Source: Mycolicibacterium alvei (GTDB lineage Bacteria > Actinomycetota > Actinomycetes > Mycobacteriales > Mycobacteriaceae). Taken from it: a stretch of 64,000 nucleotides of DNA. The DNA is taken from assembly GCF_010727325.1 (NCBI RefSeq), contig NZ_AP022565.1, positions 3,286,001 to 3,350,000 on the forward strand. The letters run 5' to 3'. Positions within the stretch are counted from its first letter, which is position 1, and every line of letters starts with the position of its first letter. Of the stretch, positions 24,661 through 34,168 are shown piece by piece. The position numbers and the translations under genes are program-made. The notes beneath the pieces are model-generated. The model was given only the letters and a program-made list of their open reading frames with translations, was not told the origin of the DNA and did no database searches.

Positions 24661-26592
24661 GTGACCCGAAGCTTCCACGTCGGCCAGCCGTTCACCACGC
24701 CCGATTCCGACATCGCGGCGGCGTTAGAGCAGGTCAGCGTCCCGACGCTGCTGCTCTCGCTCGTGCACATCACCGGCGACCCGCGCTACATCCGCGAGTT
24801 CAAACAGGCCGGCCTGTTCCTCAACGAGGTCCAGGGCTTCATGAGCGAAGAGGACAAGGCCCGCGCCCGTGCGGTGGCCCTGCCGATCATCGCCGACTAC
24901 CGCGACCGCGGTTGCCCGGTCCCCGAACCGCTGCCCGCCGAACTGGTCCGGGAGATGCTGGACTGGACAGCCTGCGAACCGGTCGACGAGGACAACCTGC
25001 CGCTGGTTCTCGAAGAACTCGACCTTGAGGGCGTCGATCCGCGCCGGCCCGCCGCGCTGCAAGACACCCAAGACTTCAGCGTCGTCGTGATCGGCTGCGG
25101 GGAATCGGGTGTACTGGCCGGGGTGCGCCTCAAGCAGGCCGGCATCGACTTCACCATCGTGGAGAAGAACGCCGGACCGGGCGGAACCTGGTGGGAGAAC
25201 AGCTATCCCGGCGCCCGTGTCGACGTGGCCAACCACTTCTACTGTTACAGCTTCGAACCCAGCAACCACTGGGACCACTTCTTCGCCGAACAGCACGAAC
25301 TGCGCCAGTACTTCCGCGACGTGGTCGACCGTCATGACCTCGAACCGAACATCCGGTGGAACACCGAGGTGGTCTCGGCCGCGTGGGACGGCGCAATGTG
25401 GAACGTCACGGTGCGCTCGGCAACCGGCACCGAGACACTGCGGGCCAACGCCGTCATCACCGCCGTCGGCCAACTCAACCGGCCCCAGATCCCCGACTTC
25501 CCCGGCGCGGAAACCTTTGCGGGACCGGCATTTCACTCCGCGGCGTGGGACCACGATGTGAACGTCACCGGCAAGCGGGTCGCACTGATCGGCGCCGGCG
25601 CGAGCGGGTTCCAGATCGCCCCGGCCATCGCCGACAAGGTCGAACACCTCACGGTCTTCCAGCGCACCGCGCAGTGGATGTTCCCCAACCCGATGTACCA
25701 CGAACCCGTCGCCGACGGGGTGCGCTGGGCGATGGAACACCTGCCGTACTACGGCCGCTGGTACCGCTTCCTGCTGCTGTGGCCCGGAGCCGACAAGGGT
25801 CTGGACGCCGCCCGGGTGGATCCCGATTATGAGGACCAGGCGCACCCTGAACAGAGCTACGCGGTCAGCGAGATCAACGCCATCGCCCGCATCATGTTCA
25901 CCGACTGGATCACCACCCAGGTCGGCGACGACCCCGAACTGCTGGCCAAGGCGCTGCCCGACTACCCGGCCACCGGCAAGCGCACGCTGCAGGACAACGG
26001 CAGCTGGCTGGGCACTCTCAAACGCGACAACGTGGATCTGATCCGCACCCCGATCGAACGCATCACCCCGACCGGGATCGTCACGACCGACGGACAGACC
26101 TACGACGTCGACATCATCGTGTACGCCACCGGTTTCCGTGCCACCGACGTGCTGTTCCCGATGACCATCACCGGACGCGACGGCATCGACCTGCACGAGG
26201 TCTGGGGGCAGCGTCCATACGCATACCGCGGCATCACGGTGCCGGGCTTCCCCAACTTCTTCATGACCTACGGCCCCGGCACGCACCTGGCCCACGGCGG
26301 CAGCCTCATCCTCAACTCCGAGTTGCAGATGCGCTATATCAACCAGTGCCTGGAGCACCTGATCACCGAGGGCCTGCGGACCATGGAACCGCTGCCCGAA
26401 CCGACCAAGGAATGGCACCGCCGCTCGCAGGAAGCGATCCGCCAAACCGTGTGGGCGCAGCCCTCGGTCAAACACTCGTACTTCAAGAACGCCGACGGTG
26501 AGATCCACACCGTCAGCCCGTGGCGGCTGAGCGAATACCGTTCCGCCATCAACGAACCCATCTGGTCAGACTTCACAGTGCAGGAGGCGTGA
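24661..26592 (+). CDS. Baeyer-Villiger monooxygenase (4-hydroxyacetophenone monooxygenase type)
   Basis: A 643-residue flavoprotein from a GTG at 24661. About 140 N-terminal residues without cofactor motifs, as in HapE-type enzymes, precede the FAD Rossmann motif VVVIGCGESGVLAGVRL, the BVMO fingerprint around FAGPAFHSAAWDHDV and the NADPH Rossmann motif VALIGAGASGFQIAP. It inserts oxygen next to a ketone carbonyl to give an ester, using NADPH and O2. The alcohol dehydrogenase 2 bp downstream would supply the ketone from an alcohol, so the two form a short alcohol/ketone degradation module. The natural substrate is not known. Confidence 0.9.
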   Translation: MTRSFHVGQPFTTPDSDIAAALEQVSVPTLLLSLVHITGDPRYIREFKQAGLFLNEVQGFMSEEDKARARAVALPIIADYRDRGCPVPEPLPAELVREMLDWTACEPVDEDNLPLVLEELDLEGVDPRRPAALQDTQDFSVVVIGCGESGVLAGVRLKQAGIDFTIVEKNAGPGGTWWENSYPGARVDVANHFYCYSFEPSNHWDHFFAEQHELRQYFRDVVDRHDLEPNIRWNTEVVSAAWDGAMWNVTVRSATGTETLRANAVITAVGQLNRPQIPDFPGAETFAGPAFHSAAWDHDVNVTGKRVALIGAGASGFQIAPAIADKVEHLTVFQRTAQWMFPNPMYHEPVADGVRWAMEHLPYYGRWYRFLLLWPGADKGLDAARVDPDYEDQAHPEQSYAVSEINAIARIMFTDWITTQVGDDPELLAKALPDYPATGKRTLQDNGSWLGTLKRDNVDLIRTPIERITPTGIVTTDGQTYDVDIIVYATGFRATDVLFPMTITGRDGIDLHEVWGQRPYAYRGITVPGFPNFFMTYGPGTHLAHGGSLILNSELQMRYINQCLEHLITEGLRTMEPLPEPTKEWHRRSQEAIRQTVWAQPSVKHSYFKNADGEIHTVSPWRLSEYRSAINEPIWSDFTVQEA

Positions 26593-26594
26593 GC

Positions 26595-27620
26595 ATGCGC
26601 GCAGTCGTCGTCGACAGTTCCGGAAAGGTCAGCGTCGAAACCCGGCCGGACCCGGTCCTGCCCGGCCTCGACGGAGCCATCGTCAAGGTCGAGTCCGCCT
26701 CGATCTGCGGATCGGACCTGCACTTCCTCGAGGGCCACTACCCCATCGCCGATCCGGTGTCCGTCGGACACGAAGCGGTCGGCACGATCGTCGAAATCGG
26801 CCCGGAGGTCACCGGATTCGCCGTCGGCGACCGGGTGCTGGTGTCCTCGGTGGCCGGCTGCGGGCATTGCAGCGGCTGCGCGACCCACGACCCGATCCGC
26901 TGCGTGCAGGGCCCCCAGATCTTCGGCACCGGATTCCTCGGCGGCGCCCAGGCCGAGCTTCTCGCGGTACCGGCGGCCAACTTCCAGCTACTGAAGATGC
27001 CGGAGGGCATCAGTACCGAACAGGCCCTGTTGCTGACCGACAACCTCGCCACCGGCTGGGCGGCCGCCAAGCGCGCCGATATTCCGATTGGCGGTTCCGT
27101 CGCGGTGATCGGCCTGGGCGCGGTCGGCATGTGTGCCCTGCGCAGCGCGATCACCCTCGGCGCGGCAAAGGTTTTCGCCGTCGACCCGGTGGAGGCCAGG
27201 CGCGAACGCGCCGAAGCCTCGGGGGCGATTACCTTCGCGCCGCCCTCGGCACAGGCCATCCGGGAAGCCACCGGCGGCCTCGGTGTGGACTCCGTCATCG
27301 ACGCGGTGGGCATGGACGCATCGATCAACGACGCCATCGACGCGGCCCGCGCCGGCGGCACGGTCTCCATCGTCGGCGTGCACGATCTACAGCCCTACCC
27401 GATGCCCGCGCTGGGATGTCTGCTGCGCAGCCTGACCATCCGCTTCACCACCGCGCCGGTGCAACAGACCTGGCCGGAACTGATCCCGCTGCTTCAGGCC
27501 GGCCGCCTCGACGTCGACGGCATCTTTACCACCACGATGTCGCTGGACGAGGCCGCCGAAGGCTACGCCAGGGCGTTCTCCCGCACCGGAGCGGACCTGA
27601 AGGTTCAACTCAAGCCTTAG
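26595..27620 (+). CDS. zinc-dependent alcohol dehydrogenase (MDR family)
   Basis: A 341-residue medium-chain dehydrogenase starting at ATG 26595, 2 bp after the monooxygenase stop with GGAGG upstream. Catalytic zinc ligands are in SICGSDLHF and VGHEAVG; the structural zinc loop is CGHCSGCATHDPIRC; the NAD site is VIGLGAVGMCAL followed by an acidic DPVEARRERA. It should oxidise a secondary or aromatic alcohol to the ketone used by the monooxygenase in the same operon. A terminator-like inverted repeat follows its 3' end. Confidence 0.9.
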   Translation: MRAVVVDSSGKVSVETRPDPVLPGLDGAIVKVESASICGSDLHFLEGHYPIADPVSVGHEAVGTIVEIGPEVTGFAVGDRVLVSSVAGCGHCSGCATHDPIRCVQGPQIFGTGFLGGAQAELLAVPAANFQLLKMPEGISTEQALLLTDNLATGWAAAKRADIPIGGSVAVIGLGAVGMCALRSAITLGAAKVFAVDPVEARRERAEASGAITFAPPSAQAIREATGGLGVDSVIDAVGMDASINDAIDAARAGGTVSIVGVHDLQPYPMPALGCLLRSLTIRFTTAPVQQTWPELIPLLQAGRLDVDGIFTTTMSLDEAAEGYARAFSRTGADLKVQLKP

Positions 27621-27640
27621 CGCGGCCTGATCCCGGCCAG

Positions 27641-27690
27641 TGGCCACTTATTGCACAGATATCCCAACGTTCGCGGGCATTAAGTGGCCA
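27641..27690. terminator. long inverted repeat between convergent genes
   Basis: TGGCCACTTA (27641-27650) and TAAGTGGCCA (27681-27690) are perfect 10-bp arms around a 30-bp centre, placed between the convergent alcohol dehydrogenase and hemophore genes. The location fits a bidirectional transcription stop, but the long loop and lack of a T tract are unusual, so a dispersed repeat is an alternative. Confidence 0.45.
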
Positions 27691-27721
27691 GTCGGCATTC
27701 CCGGACCAGCCGGCCCGGCGG

Positions 27722-28036
27722 TTATCCGCAGCGGTTGCGGAAATCAATCGCCGGTTGCCGGATTCCGGTCAGTTCGGCACGGATCTGCGGCTTGTCCTGA
27801 AGGTAAACCCGCACGCTTTCGGCCATCTCGTCGTTCGACTGGCCCTTGAGGCTGGTGAAGAACGCGTTGACGTCGGGATGGGTGAACAGATACGCGGAGG
27901 TGGCCGCGCGGACCCCGGCCATCACGCCGGCCAGGTCGGCAGAGGTGCAGTTCGGCTCGTCTGCTGCAGCGACAGGTGCACCAACAGCCAAGAGCGACAA
28001 GCTGATTGCGCCGGCGGCGATCACTCGGGTGAACAT
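27722..28036 (-). CDS. hemophore-related secreted protein
   Basis: A 104-residue protein from ATG 28036 with AGGAG upstream. A signal peptide (residues 1-28, VAAADE cleavage) precedes the mycobacterial hemophore pattern: NCTSADLAGVMAGVRAATSA, YLFTHPDVNAFFTSL and a final RNRCG, so the two conserved cysteines are present and can form a disulfide. The family (Rv0203-like) binds haem outside the cell and passes it to MmpL transporters, although many members are untested. It follows a second small secreted protein gene on the same strand by 38 bp and is probably co-transcribed. Confidence 0.85.
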   Translation of the reverse strand: MFTRVIAAGAISLSLLAVGAPVAAADEPNCTSADLAGVMAGVRAATSAYLFTHPDVNAFFTSLKGQSNDEMAESVRVYLQDKPQIRAELTGIRQPAIDFRNRCG

Positions 28037-28074
28037 CGTGGCTCCTAAGTCGACTCGGATAACTGAGCTGAGGC

Positions 28075-28383
28075 TCACGGGCGTCCCGGACGGTTAGGGC
28101 GCCAACCGCCGCCACCACCACCGCCGCCGTTGTCAGGCGGGCCGGGGTCGATATTGATGTCCAGGCCCCAGTCACCGCAGGACCAGGCGTCGGTGCAGTA
28201 ATACGGGTAGTACGGCCCGGCCTTCGGCGCTTCCGGTCCCCCACCGCGGACGGTGCCCTGTGCACACACCGTGGAACCACCGGCATCGACACAATCGGCG
28301 GCGGCGGGCGGTGCAACGAAGATGGCGATCGGGATGGTCAAACCGGTCAGACCGAGCAAGACTGGACGCCACATGCTCCGCAT
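28075..28383 (-). CDS. secreted proline/glycine-rich hypothetical protein
   Basis: A 102-residue protein from ATG 28383, with GGAG 5 bp upstream. It has a signal peptide (cleaved near APPAAA, residue 29), a mature part with four cysteines (DCVDAGGSTVC, YCTDAWSCGDW) and a low-complexity C-terminal tail of eight glycines and an RPNRPGRP end. Similar small secreted proteins are common in mycobacteria and have no known role. It lies upstream of the hemophore-like gene and could act outside the cell with it, but that is only suggested by position. Confidence 0.75.
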   Translation of the reverse strand: MRSMWRPVLLGLTGLTIPIAIFVAPPAAADCVDAGGSTVCAQGTVRGGGPEAPKAGPYYPYYCTDAWSCGDWGLDINIDPGPPDNGGGGGGGGWRPNRPGRP

Positions 28384-28547
28384 GGTCACTCCTTCATCGG
28401 TCCCCGTTGGGCCGGGAATAGAACCCGGAACCACCCAATAGGGCGCGATCGACAATAACCCTCCGATGCTGCCGGCGCATGCCGAAACCGGCACGCTGGG
28501 ATCACCGGCACCTTCACCATCGGTAGCCAAACGGTTACCCTGGCTAA

Positions 28548-29498
28548 GTGCCGACAACCTGGTCCCGGCGAGGCTTTCTCACGGTCACCGCTGGAATGGC
28601 CCTGGTCGCCGCATGTAGCACGCAAAAACCCGGCGAAGTAGCGAGAGACGGTTCGGTGACCGTCCGCCATCTTTTCGGAGACACCGACATCCCGGGTCCA
28701 CCGCAGCGTGTGGTCAGCGCGGGATTCACCGAACAGGACGATCTGCTGGCCCTCGGCGTCGTGCCGGTGGCGACGACGGAGTGGTTCGGCGGTGAACCGT
28801 TCGCGGTGTGGCCCTGGGCGCAAGCCAGACTCAAGGGCGCCCAACCCGCCGTGCTCAGCCTGACCGACGGGATCCAGGTCGACAAGATCAAAGCGCTCAA
28901 CCCGGACCTGATCGTGGCCACCAACGCCGGACTCGACGCCGACACCTACGCCAAACTCTCCGAGATCGCCCCGACGATCGCCCAGACCGGAGGAGAGGCG
29001 TTCTTCGAACCATGGCGTGACCAGGCCACCCTGATCGGCCAGGCACTGTTCCAGAACGACGCCATGACGGGTCTAGTCGCCGGGGTGGACGACAAGTTCA
29101 AGACCGTGGCCACCAACAACCCGGGATTCACCGGTAAGAAGGCCCTGCTGCTGGGTGGCACCCTGTTCCGCGACAGTGTGCAGGCACAAACGGGATGGCG
29201 TACCGAATTTCTCACCCAGATGGGCTTCGTCGTGCCCCCGACACCCGAGTTGATCCCGCGACCGGACTTCGCCTCGGTACTCGACGCCGCCGACGTGCTG
29301 ATCTGGACCACCGAGAGCGATGCGGAGCGCGACGCCTTGCTGGCCGATCCGGGGATCGCCGAGCTGCGCGCCACCGCCCGCAATCGGCACGTTTTCACGC
29401 CGAAGGACCTGTCCGGAGCCATCGCATTCGCGTCACCGCTGTCCTACCCGGTGGTTGCCGACCAATTGCCACCCCTGCTCAACCAGGCACTGACCTGA
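28548..29498 (+). CDS. siderophore-type ABC substrate-binding lipoprotein (FecB2-like)
   Basis: A 316-residue protein starting at GTG 28548. The leader has twin arginines and a lipobox (SRRGFLTVTAGMALVAAC, Cys20-21 region), so it is exported and lipid-anchored. The periplasmic binding fold of the iron-siderophore class follows: PQRVVSAGFTEQDDLLALG, NPDLIVATNAG, EIAPTIAQTG. It corresponds to Rv0265c (fecB2) in order and type. It would bind a ferric siderophore or haem and deliver it to a permease that is not encoded here. It is followed by the VUT transporter after 12 bp. Confidence 0.88.
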   Translation: MPTTWSRRGFLTVTAGMALVAACSTQKPGEVARDGSVTVRHLFGDTDIPGPPQRVVSAGFTEQDDLLALGVVPVATTEWFGGEPFAVWPWAQARLKGAQPAVLSLTDGIQVDKIKALNPDLIVATNAGLDADTYAKLSEIAPTIAQTGGEAFFEPWRDQATLIGQALFQNDAMTGLVAGVDDKFKTVATNNPGFTGKKALLLGGTLFRDSVQAQTGWRTEFLTQMGFVVPPTPELIPRPDFASVLDAADVLIWTTESDAERDALLADPGIAELRATARNRHVFTPKDLSGAIAFASPLSYPVVADQLPPLLNQALT

Positions 29499-29510
29499 CA
29501 AGATGACCGG

Positions 29511-30215
29511 GTGACAGGCACCCAGGAACAGTCCGAACACCGCGGCACCGCCATCGTCGGCTCGGCCTACTATCCGGTGCTCGTCGCGGTCTTCACGGCC
29601 CTGGTGATCGTCTCCAACGTCACCGCCACCAAGGGCGTCGCCTTCGGACCGATCATCGGTGACTGGTCGATCATCACCGACGGCGGGTTCATCGTCTTCC
29701 CGCTCACCTACGTGATCGGCGACGTGCTCTCCGAGGTGTACGGGTTCAGGGCCGCCCGCCGCGCCATCTTCCTCGGGTTTTCGATGAATGCCCTTGCCGC
29801 ACTGGCATTCTGGGTCACCATCTATCTTCCCGCGGCGGACTTCTACACCAACCAGGAGCACTTCGAGAACATCGTTCACGCCTACACCCAGCTGATCGTG
29901 GCAGGCCTGGCCGGGTTCATCGTCGGGCAGACCATCAACGCCTGGGTCGTGGTCGCCATCAAGGAACGCACCAAGGAGAAGCACCTGTGGGCCCGCCTGG
30001 TCGGATCCACCTTCGCGGGCCAGCTCGGTGACACCCTGGTTTTCTGCGGTATCGCGGCCAGTGCGATCGGCATCAGCACCTTCGGCGACTTCGTCACCTA
30101 CACCGCGCTGGGCTGGATCTACAAGACCGCGGTCGAGGTGATCATGCTGCCGATCACCTACCGCGTGATCGCCGCCATCAAGCGCCGCGAGCCCACGTAT
30201 CAGGCCGCCGTGTGA
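29511..30215 (+). CDS. queuosine precursor transporter (YhhQ/VUT family)
   Basis: A 234-residue integral membrane protein from GTG 29511 with six to seven hydrophobic segments. Family motifs are visible: VIVSNVTATKGVAFG, FPLTYVIGDVLSEVYGFRAAR and LVGSTFAGQLGDTLVF. YhhQ imports 7-cyano-7-deazaguanine/preQ1 for tRNA queuosine. The gene is close behind the binding lipoprotein, so they may share a promoter, but no functional link is known. Confidence 0.88.
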   Translation: MTGTQEQSEHRGTAIVGSAYYPVLVAVFTALVIVSNVTATKGVAFGPIIGDWSIITDGGFIVFPLTYVIGDVLSEVYGFRAARRAIFLGFSMNALAALAFWVTIYLPAADFYTNQEHFENIVHAYTQLIVAGLAGFIVGQTINAWVVVAIKERTKEKHLWARLVGSTFAGQLGDTLVFCGIAASAIGISTFGDFVTYTALGWIYKTAVEVIMLPITYRVIAAIKRREPTYQAAV

Positions 30216-30264
30216 GGCTTCGATAAGGCACCTCTGGCAAGGTTCATAGAGCGGGCGCTTTCTT

Positions 30265-30282
30265 AGCTACTCGCGGGTAGCT
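30265..30282. promoter_or_regulatory. inverted repeat before pxpB
   Basis: AGCTAC-TCGCGG-GTAGCT is a perfect 6-bp-arm repeat ending 7 bp before the pxpB start at 30290, overlapping the place where the ribosome site should be. It may be an operator or an RNA hairpin that affects translation of the pxpBC pair. Confidence 0.35.
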
Positions 30283-30289
30283 TCAGGTC

Positions 30290-30961
30290 ATGAGTGTGAC
30301 ATCAGAGGTGATGGACGCGACGGGACCCAGCTTGAACCCCGGTACCGCTCGCGACTATGGCGATCAGGCTCTGCTGCTCGAGTTCGACAGCACTGCCGAT
30401 GTTTTGGCGTGGACCGCCACTCTCACGGCGGCCCAACTGCTCGGCGTGGTCGATATCGTGCCGGCGTCACGCACGATCTTGATCAAGCTGGCCGATCCCC
30501 GCTACCAGGCACCCACGCGGCAACGCCTGGGCAAGTTGCGACTGCAACCAGGGTCAGCCGCGGTCCGCCGGGTCGGCGAGGCCGACGTGACCATCGACGT
30601 GGTCTACGACGGCGCTGACCTGCACGACGTCGCGACGCTGACCGGACTGACCCCGGAACAGGTGGTCAAGGCACATACCGGCAGCCCGTGGCAGGTCGGG
30701 TTCATGGGGTTCGCCCCCGGATTCGCCTACCTCGTCGGCGGTGACGCACGACTACACGTGCCGCGCCGAGCCGAGCCCCGCACCAGCGTCCCGCCCGGGG
30801 CGGTGGCACTGGCCGGCGAGTTCAGCGGCATCTACCCACGGCAGTCGCCCGGCGGCTGGCAGTTGATCGGACATACCGACGCGGTGATGTTCGACGTACA
30901 TCGGGACCGACCCGCACTGCTCGCCCCGGGTGCGTGGGTGCAGTTCCGGGCCATCGGCTAG
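30290..30961 (+). CDS. pxpB: 5-oxoprolinase subunit B (KipI-like)
   Basis: A 223-residue protein of the KipI/PxpB family: [12 protein letters not shown] near the start, [14 protein letters not shown], and the diagnostic [23 protein letters not shown] with [11 protein letters not shown]. With PxpC (next gene) and PxpA it forms the ATP-dependent 5-oxoprolinase that turns pyroglutamate into glutamate; in Bacillus the homologue was first described as a kinase inhibitor. It matches Rv0264c in context. PxpC starts 17 bp downstream. PxpA is not within the window. Confidence 0.9.
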   Translation: MSVTSEVMDATGPSLNPGTARDYGDQALLLEFDSTADVLAWTATLTAAQLLGVVDIVPASRTILIKLADPRYQAPTRQRLGKLRLQPGSAAVRRVGEADVTIDVVYDGADLHDVATLTGLTPEQVVKAHTGSPWQVGFMGFAPGFAYLVGGDARLHVPRRAEPRTSVPPGAVALAGEFSGIYPRQSPGGWQLIGHTDAVMFDVHRDRPALLAPGAWVQFRAIG

Positions 30962-30978
30962 TCGGCGAGGAGGACATC

Positions 30979-31860
30979 ATGACGACATTGGAAGTGCTGC
31001 GCACGGGACCTCTCGCTCTGGTCGAGGATCTCGGCCGCCCCGGCATGGCCCATCTCGGCGTCACCCGCTCAGGGGCGGCCGATCGGCGGTCCCACACATT
31101 GGCCAACCGGCTGGTCGCCAACCCCGGCGAACACGCCACCATCGAGGTGATGTTCGGCGGGTTCTCGGCCCGGGTGGTCGGCGGGGACATCTCCATCGCC
31201 GTCACCGGCGCCGACACGGACCCGGCAGTCAACGGTATTCCGTTCGGCACCAATAGTATTCACCATGTTCGTGACGGTGAGGTGATCTCGCTGGGCGCTC
31301 CACAATCGGGACTGCGCAGTTACCTGGCCGTCCGCGGCGGCATCGCCGTCGAACCGGTCCTGGGGTCACGGAGCTATGACGTGATGTCGGCGATCGGCCC
31401 GGCGCCGCTGCAAGCCGGTGACATCCTGCCGGTCGGTGAGCACACGGCCGACCTGCCCGAGACCGACCAGGCCCCGGTCGCTTCGATCAGCGGCGACGTG
31501 CTGGAACTGAACGTGGTGCCCGGCCCCCGCGACGACTGGTTCGTCGACCCCGACGTCCTGGTCCGGACCAACTGGCTGGTGACCACCCGCAGCGACCGGG
31601 TGGGAATGCGCCTGGTCGGCATGCCGCTCGACTACCGCTGGCCGGACCGCCAGCTGCCCAGCGAGGGCGCCACCCGCGGGGCAATCCAGGTACCACCCAA
31701 CGGTTTTCCGGTGATCCTCGGACCCGACCACCCGGTGACCGGCGGCTATCCGGTGATCGGTGTGGTGACCGACGAGGACATCGACAAGCTGGGCCAGGTT
31801 CGCCCCGGGCAGACCGTCCGGTTGCACTGGGCGCACCCTCGCCGGCCGTTCGAAGGCTAA
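30979..31860 (+). CDS. pxpC: 5-oxoprolinase subunit C (KipA-like)
   Basis: The ATG at 30979 has GAGGAGG immediately upstream. The 293-residue protein shows the biotin-dependent carboxyltransferase-like fold of Pxp[21 protein letters not shown] at the start, [18 protein letters not shown] in the middle and [20 protein letters not shown] near the end. It is the partner of PxpB in pyroglutamate cleavage and corresponds to Rv0263c. Together they form the second gene pair in the conserved block. Confidence 0.9.
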   Translation: MTTLEVLRTGPLALVEDLGRPGMAHLGVTRSGAADRRSHTLANRLVANPGEHATIEVMFGGFSARVVGGDISIAVTGADTDPAVNGIPFGTNSIHHVRDGEVISLGAPQSGLRSYLAVRGGIAVEPVLGSRSYDVMSAIGPAPLQAGDILPVGEHTADLPETDQAPVASISGDVLELNVVPGPRDDWFVDPDVLVRTNWLVTTRSDRVGMRLVGMPLDYRWPDRQLPSEGATRGAIQVPPNGFPVILGPDHPVTGGYPVIGVVTDEDIDKLGQVRPGQTVRLHWAHPRRPFEG

Positions 31861-32007
31861 CGCCTGGTCCGTTCCCGTCGTCATTTTCTACGTCAGGGTT
31901 GCGATCCCGGCGATCGACGACCCAGGTGTGGAAAACGGCGCCCGGGGAGCTCAGTCTTCACGCTGGACGGCGCGCAACGTAGAGACACCGGCGCGCGTCG
32001 CTGGTAG

Positions 32008-32607
<600 letters not shown>

Positions 32608-32647
32608 CCACCGGAAAGCACACGCTCACACCAGTGCCGCAGCGCAG

Positions 32648-32663
32648 GTGAGCGGAATTTCAC
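32648..32663. promoter_or_regulatory. GTGA-N8-TCAC motif upstream of narK3
   Basis: GTGAGCGGAATTTCAC lies 55 bp before the narK3 start. The same arrangement (GTGA, 8 bp, TCAC, with an A next to one half) occurs upstream of nirB at 39934-39949. Shared placement before the nitrate transporter and nitrite reductase suggests a common regulator such as the NnaR-like protein encoded between them or GlnR. Confidence 0.45.
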
Positions 32664-32718
32664 GGCCGGGTCACCGCACGGCGCATCCGGGCAATAAACG
32701 TTTCCTAGCGTGTGCGCC

Positions 32719-34134
32719 ATGCCCACTCTGCGGAAGTCGAAGCGCGTCACCAACTGGGATCCCGAAGACACGTTGGCCTGGGAATCTGGAAACAAGTACA
32801 TCGCACGCCGGAATCTGATCTGGTCGGTGTTCGCCGAGCACGTCGGCTTCTCCATCTGGTCGATCTGGTCGGTCATGGTCCTGTTCATGCCCGAGGCCGT
32901 GTACGGCTTCACCGCTGGGGACAAGTTCCTGTTGGGAGCCACCGCCACCCTGGTAGGCGGATGCCTACGTATCCCCTACACGCTGGCCACCGCCACGTTC
33001 GGTGGCCGCAACTGGACCGCGTTCTCCGCGTTCGTCCTGCTGATCCCCACGGTGGGAACCATGGTGCTGCTGGCCAACCCCGGCTTGCCGCTGTGGCCCT
33101 ACCTGCTCTGCGCGGCCCTGGCCGGCTTCGGCGGCGGCAACTTCGCGTCCTCTATGACCAACATCAACGCCTTCTACCCGCAACGACTCAAGGGCTGGGC
33201 ACTGGGCCTGAACGCCGGCGGCGGCAACATCGGTGTACCGATGATCCAGTTGGTCGGTCTGCTGGTGATCGCCACCGCGGGCAACCGGGCACCGTACTGG
33301 GTATGCGCCGTCTACCTGGTGGCGCTGGCCGTGGCCGGCATCGGTGCGGCGCTCTATATGGACAACCTCGAGCAGCACAAGATCGACCTCGGTGCGATGA
33401 AAGCCATTCTGGCAGAGCGTGATACCTGGGTGATCTCGCTGCTCTACATCGGCACCTTCGGATCATTCATCGGTTTCGCGTTCGCCTTCGGCCAGGTCTT
33501 GCAGATCAACTTCACCGCCGGTGGCCAGACTCCGGCGCAGGCATCCCTGCATGCCGCGCAGATCGCCTTCATCGGCCCGCTGCTCGGCTCACTGTCCCGG
33601 GTGTACGGCGGCAAGTTGGCCGACCGCGTCGGCGGTGGCCGGGTGACCCTGGCAGTGTTCGGCGGCATGATCCTGGCGGCCGGAATGCTGGTCGCGATCA
33701 GCATGTTCGACGATCACACCGCCGGTGCGGCAAACAGCCTGACGATGATCGGCTACGTCATCGGCTTCGTGGCCCTGTTCCTGCTCAGCGGACTGGGCAA
33801 CGGCTCGGTCTACAAGATGATCCCGTCGATCTTCGAGGCCCGCAGCTACTCCCTGCCGGTCAGCGAGGATGAGCGGCAGCGGTGGTCTCAGTCGATGTCG
33901 GGTGCGCTGATCGGATTCGCCGGAGCGATCGGCGCCCTGGGCGGTGTGGGTATCAACCTGGCGCTTCGCCAGTCCTATCTCTCCAGTGGATCGGCGACAA
34001 CAGCGTTCTGGATCTTCCTGGCCTTCTACGTCTTGGCTTCGGCGTGCACCTGGTTCCGTTACGTCCGCCGGCCTGCTGCGACGGGCGTCACAACGGCCCC
34101 GGAAGACCGACATGCCTCGGCAATGGCCGGGTAA
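32719..34134 (+). CDS. narK3: nitrate/nitrite transporter NarK3 (MFS)
   Basis: A 471-residue major facilitator with about 12 transmembrane helices. NarK signatures are GFGGGNFASSMTNINAFYP and LNAGGGNIGVPMIQ (nitrate signature 1) and GFAGAIGALGGVGINLALR (signature 2). It starts at ATG 32719; a GTG at 32710 is an alternative. It imports nitrate or exports/imports nitrite across the inner membrane. It is followed by the HemD-like regulator after 34 bp, the same order as Rv0261c-Rv0260c-Rv0259c. Confidence 0.93.
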   Translation: MPTLRKSKRVTNWDPEDTLAWESGNKYIARRNLIWSVFAEHVGFSIWSIWSVMVLFMPEAVYGFTAGDKFLLGATATLVGGCLRIPYTLATATFGGRNWTAFSAFVLLIPTVGTMVLLANPGLPLWPYLLCAALAGFGGGNFASSMTNINAFYPQRLKGWALGLNAGGGNIGVPMIQLVGLLVIATAGNRAPYWVCAVYLVALAVAGIGAALYMDNLEQHKIDLGAMKAILAERDTWVISLLYIGTFGSFIGFAFAFGQVLQINFTAGGQTPAQASLHAAQIAFIGPLLGSLSRVYGGKLADRVGGGRVTLAVFGGMILAAGMLVAISMFDDHTAGAANSLTMIGYVIGFVALFLLSGLGNGSVYKMIPSIFEARSYSLPVSEDERQRWSQSMSGALIGFAGAIGALGGVGINLALRQSYLSSGSATTAFWIFLAFYVLASACTWFRYVRRPAATGVTTAPEDRHASAMAG

Positions 34135-34168
34135 TCACTTGGAAACACGGAGTGCATTCACTGGTCCC

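Noticed and set aside
24724..26508. 594-codon minus-strand open frame over the monooxygenase
   Set aside because: Shadow frame opposite a clearly conserved enzyme.
28500..28550. IdeR iron box upstream of the FecB2-like gene
   Set aside because: A GGCTAA-like half is present but the 19-bp symmetric consensus is not met.
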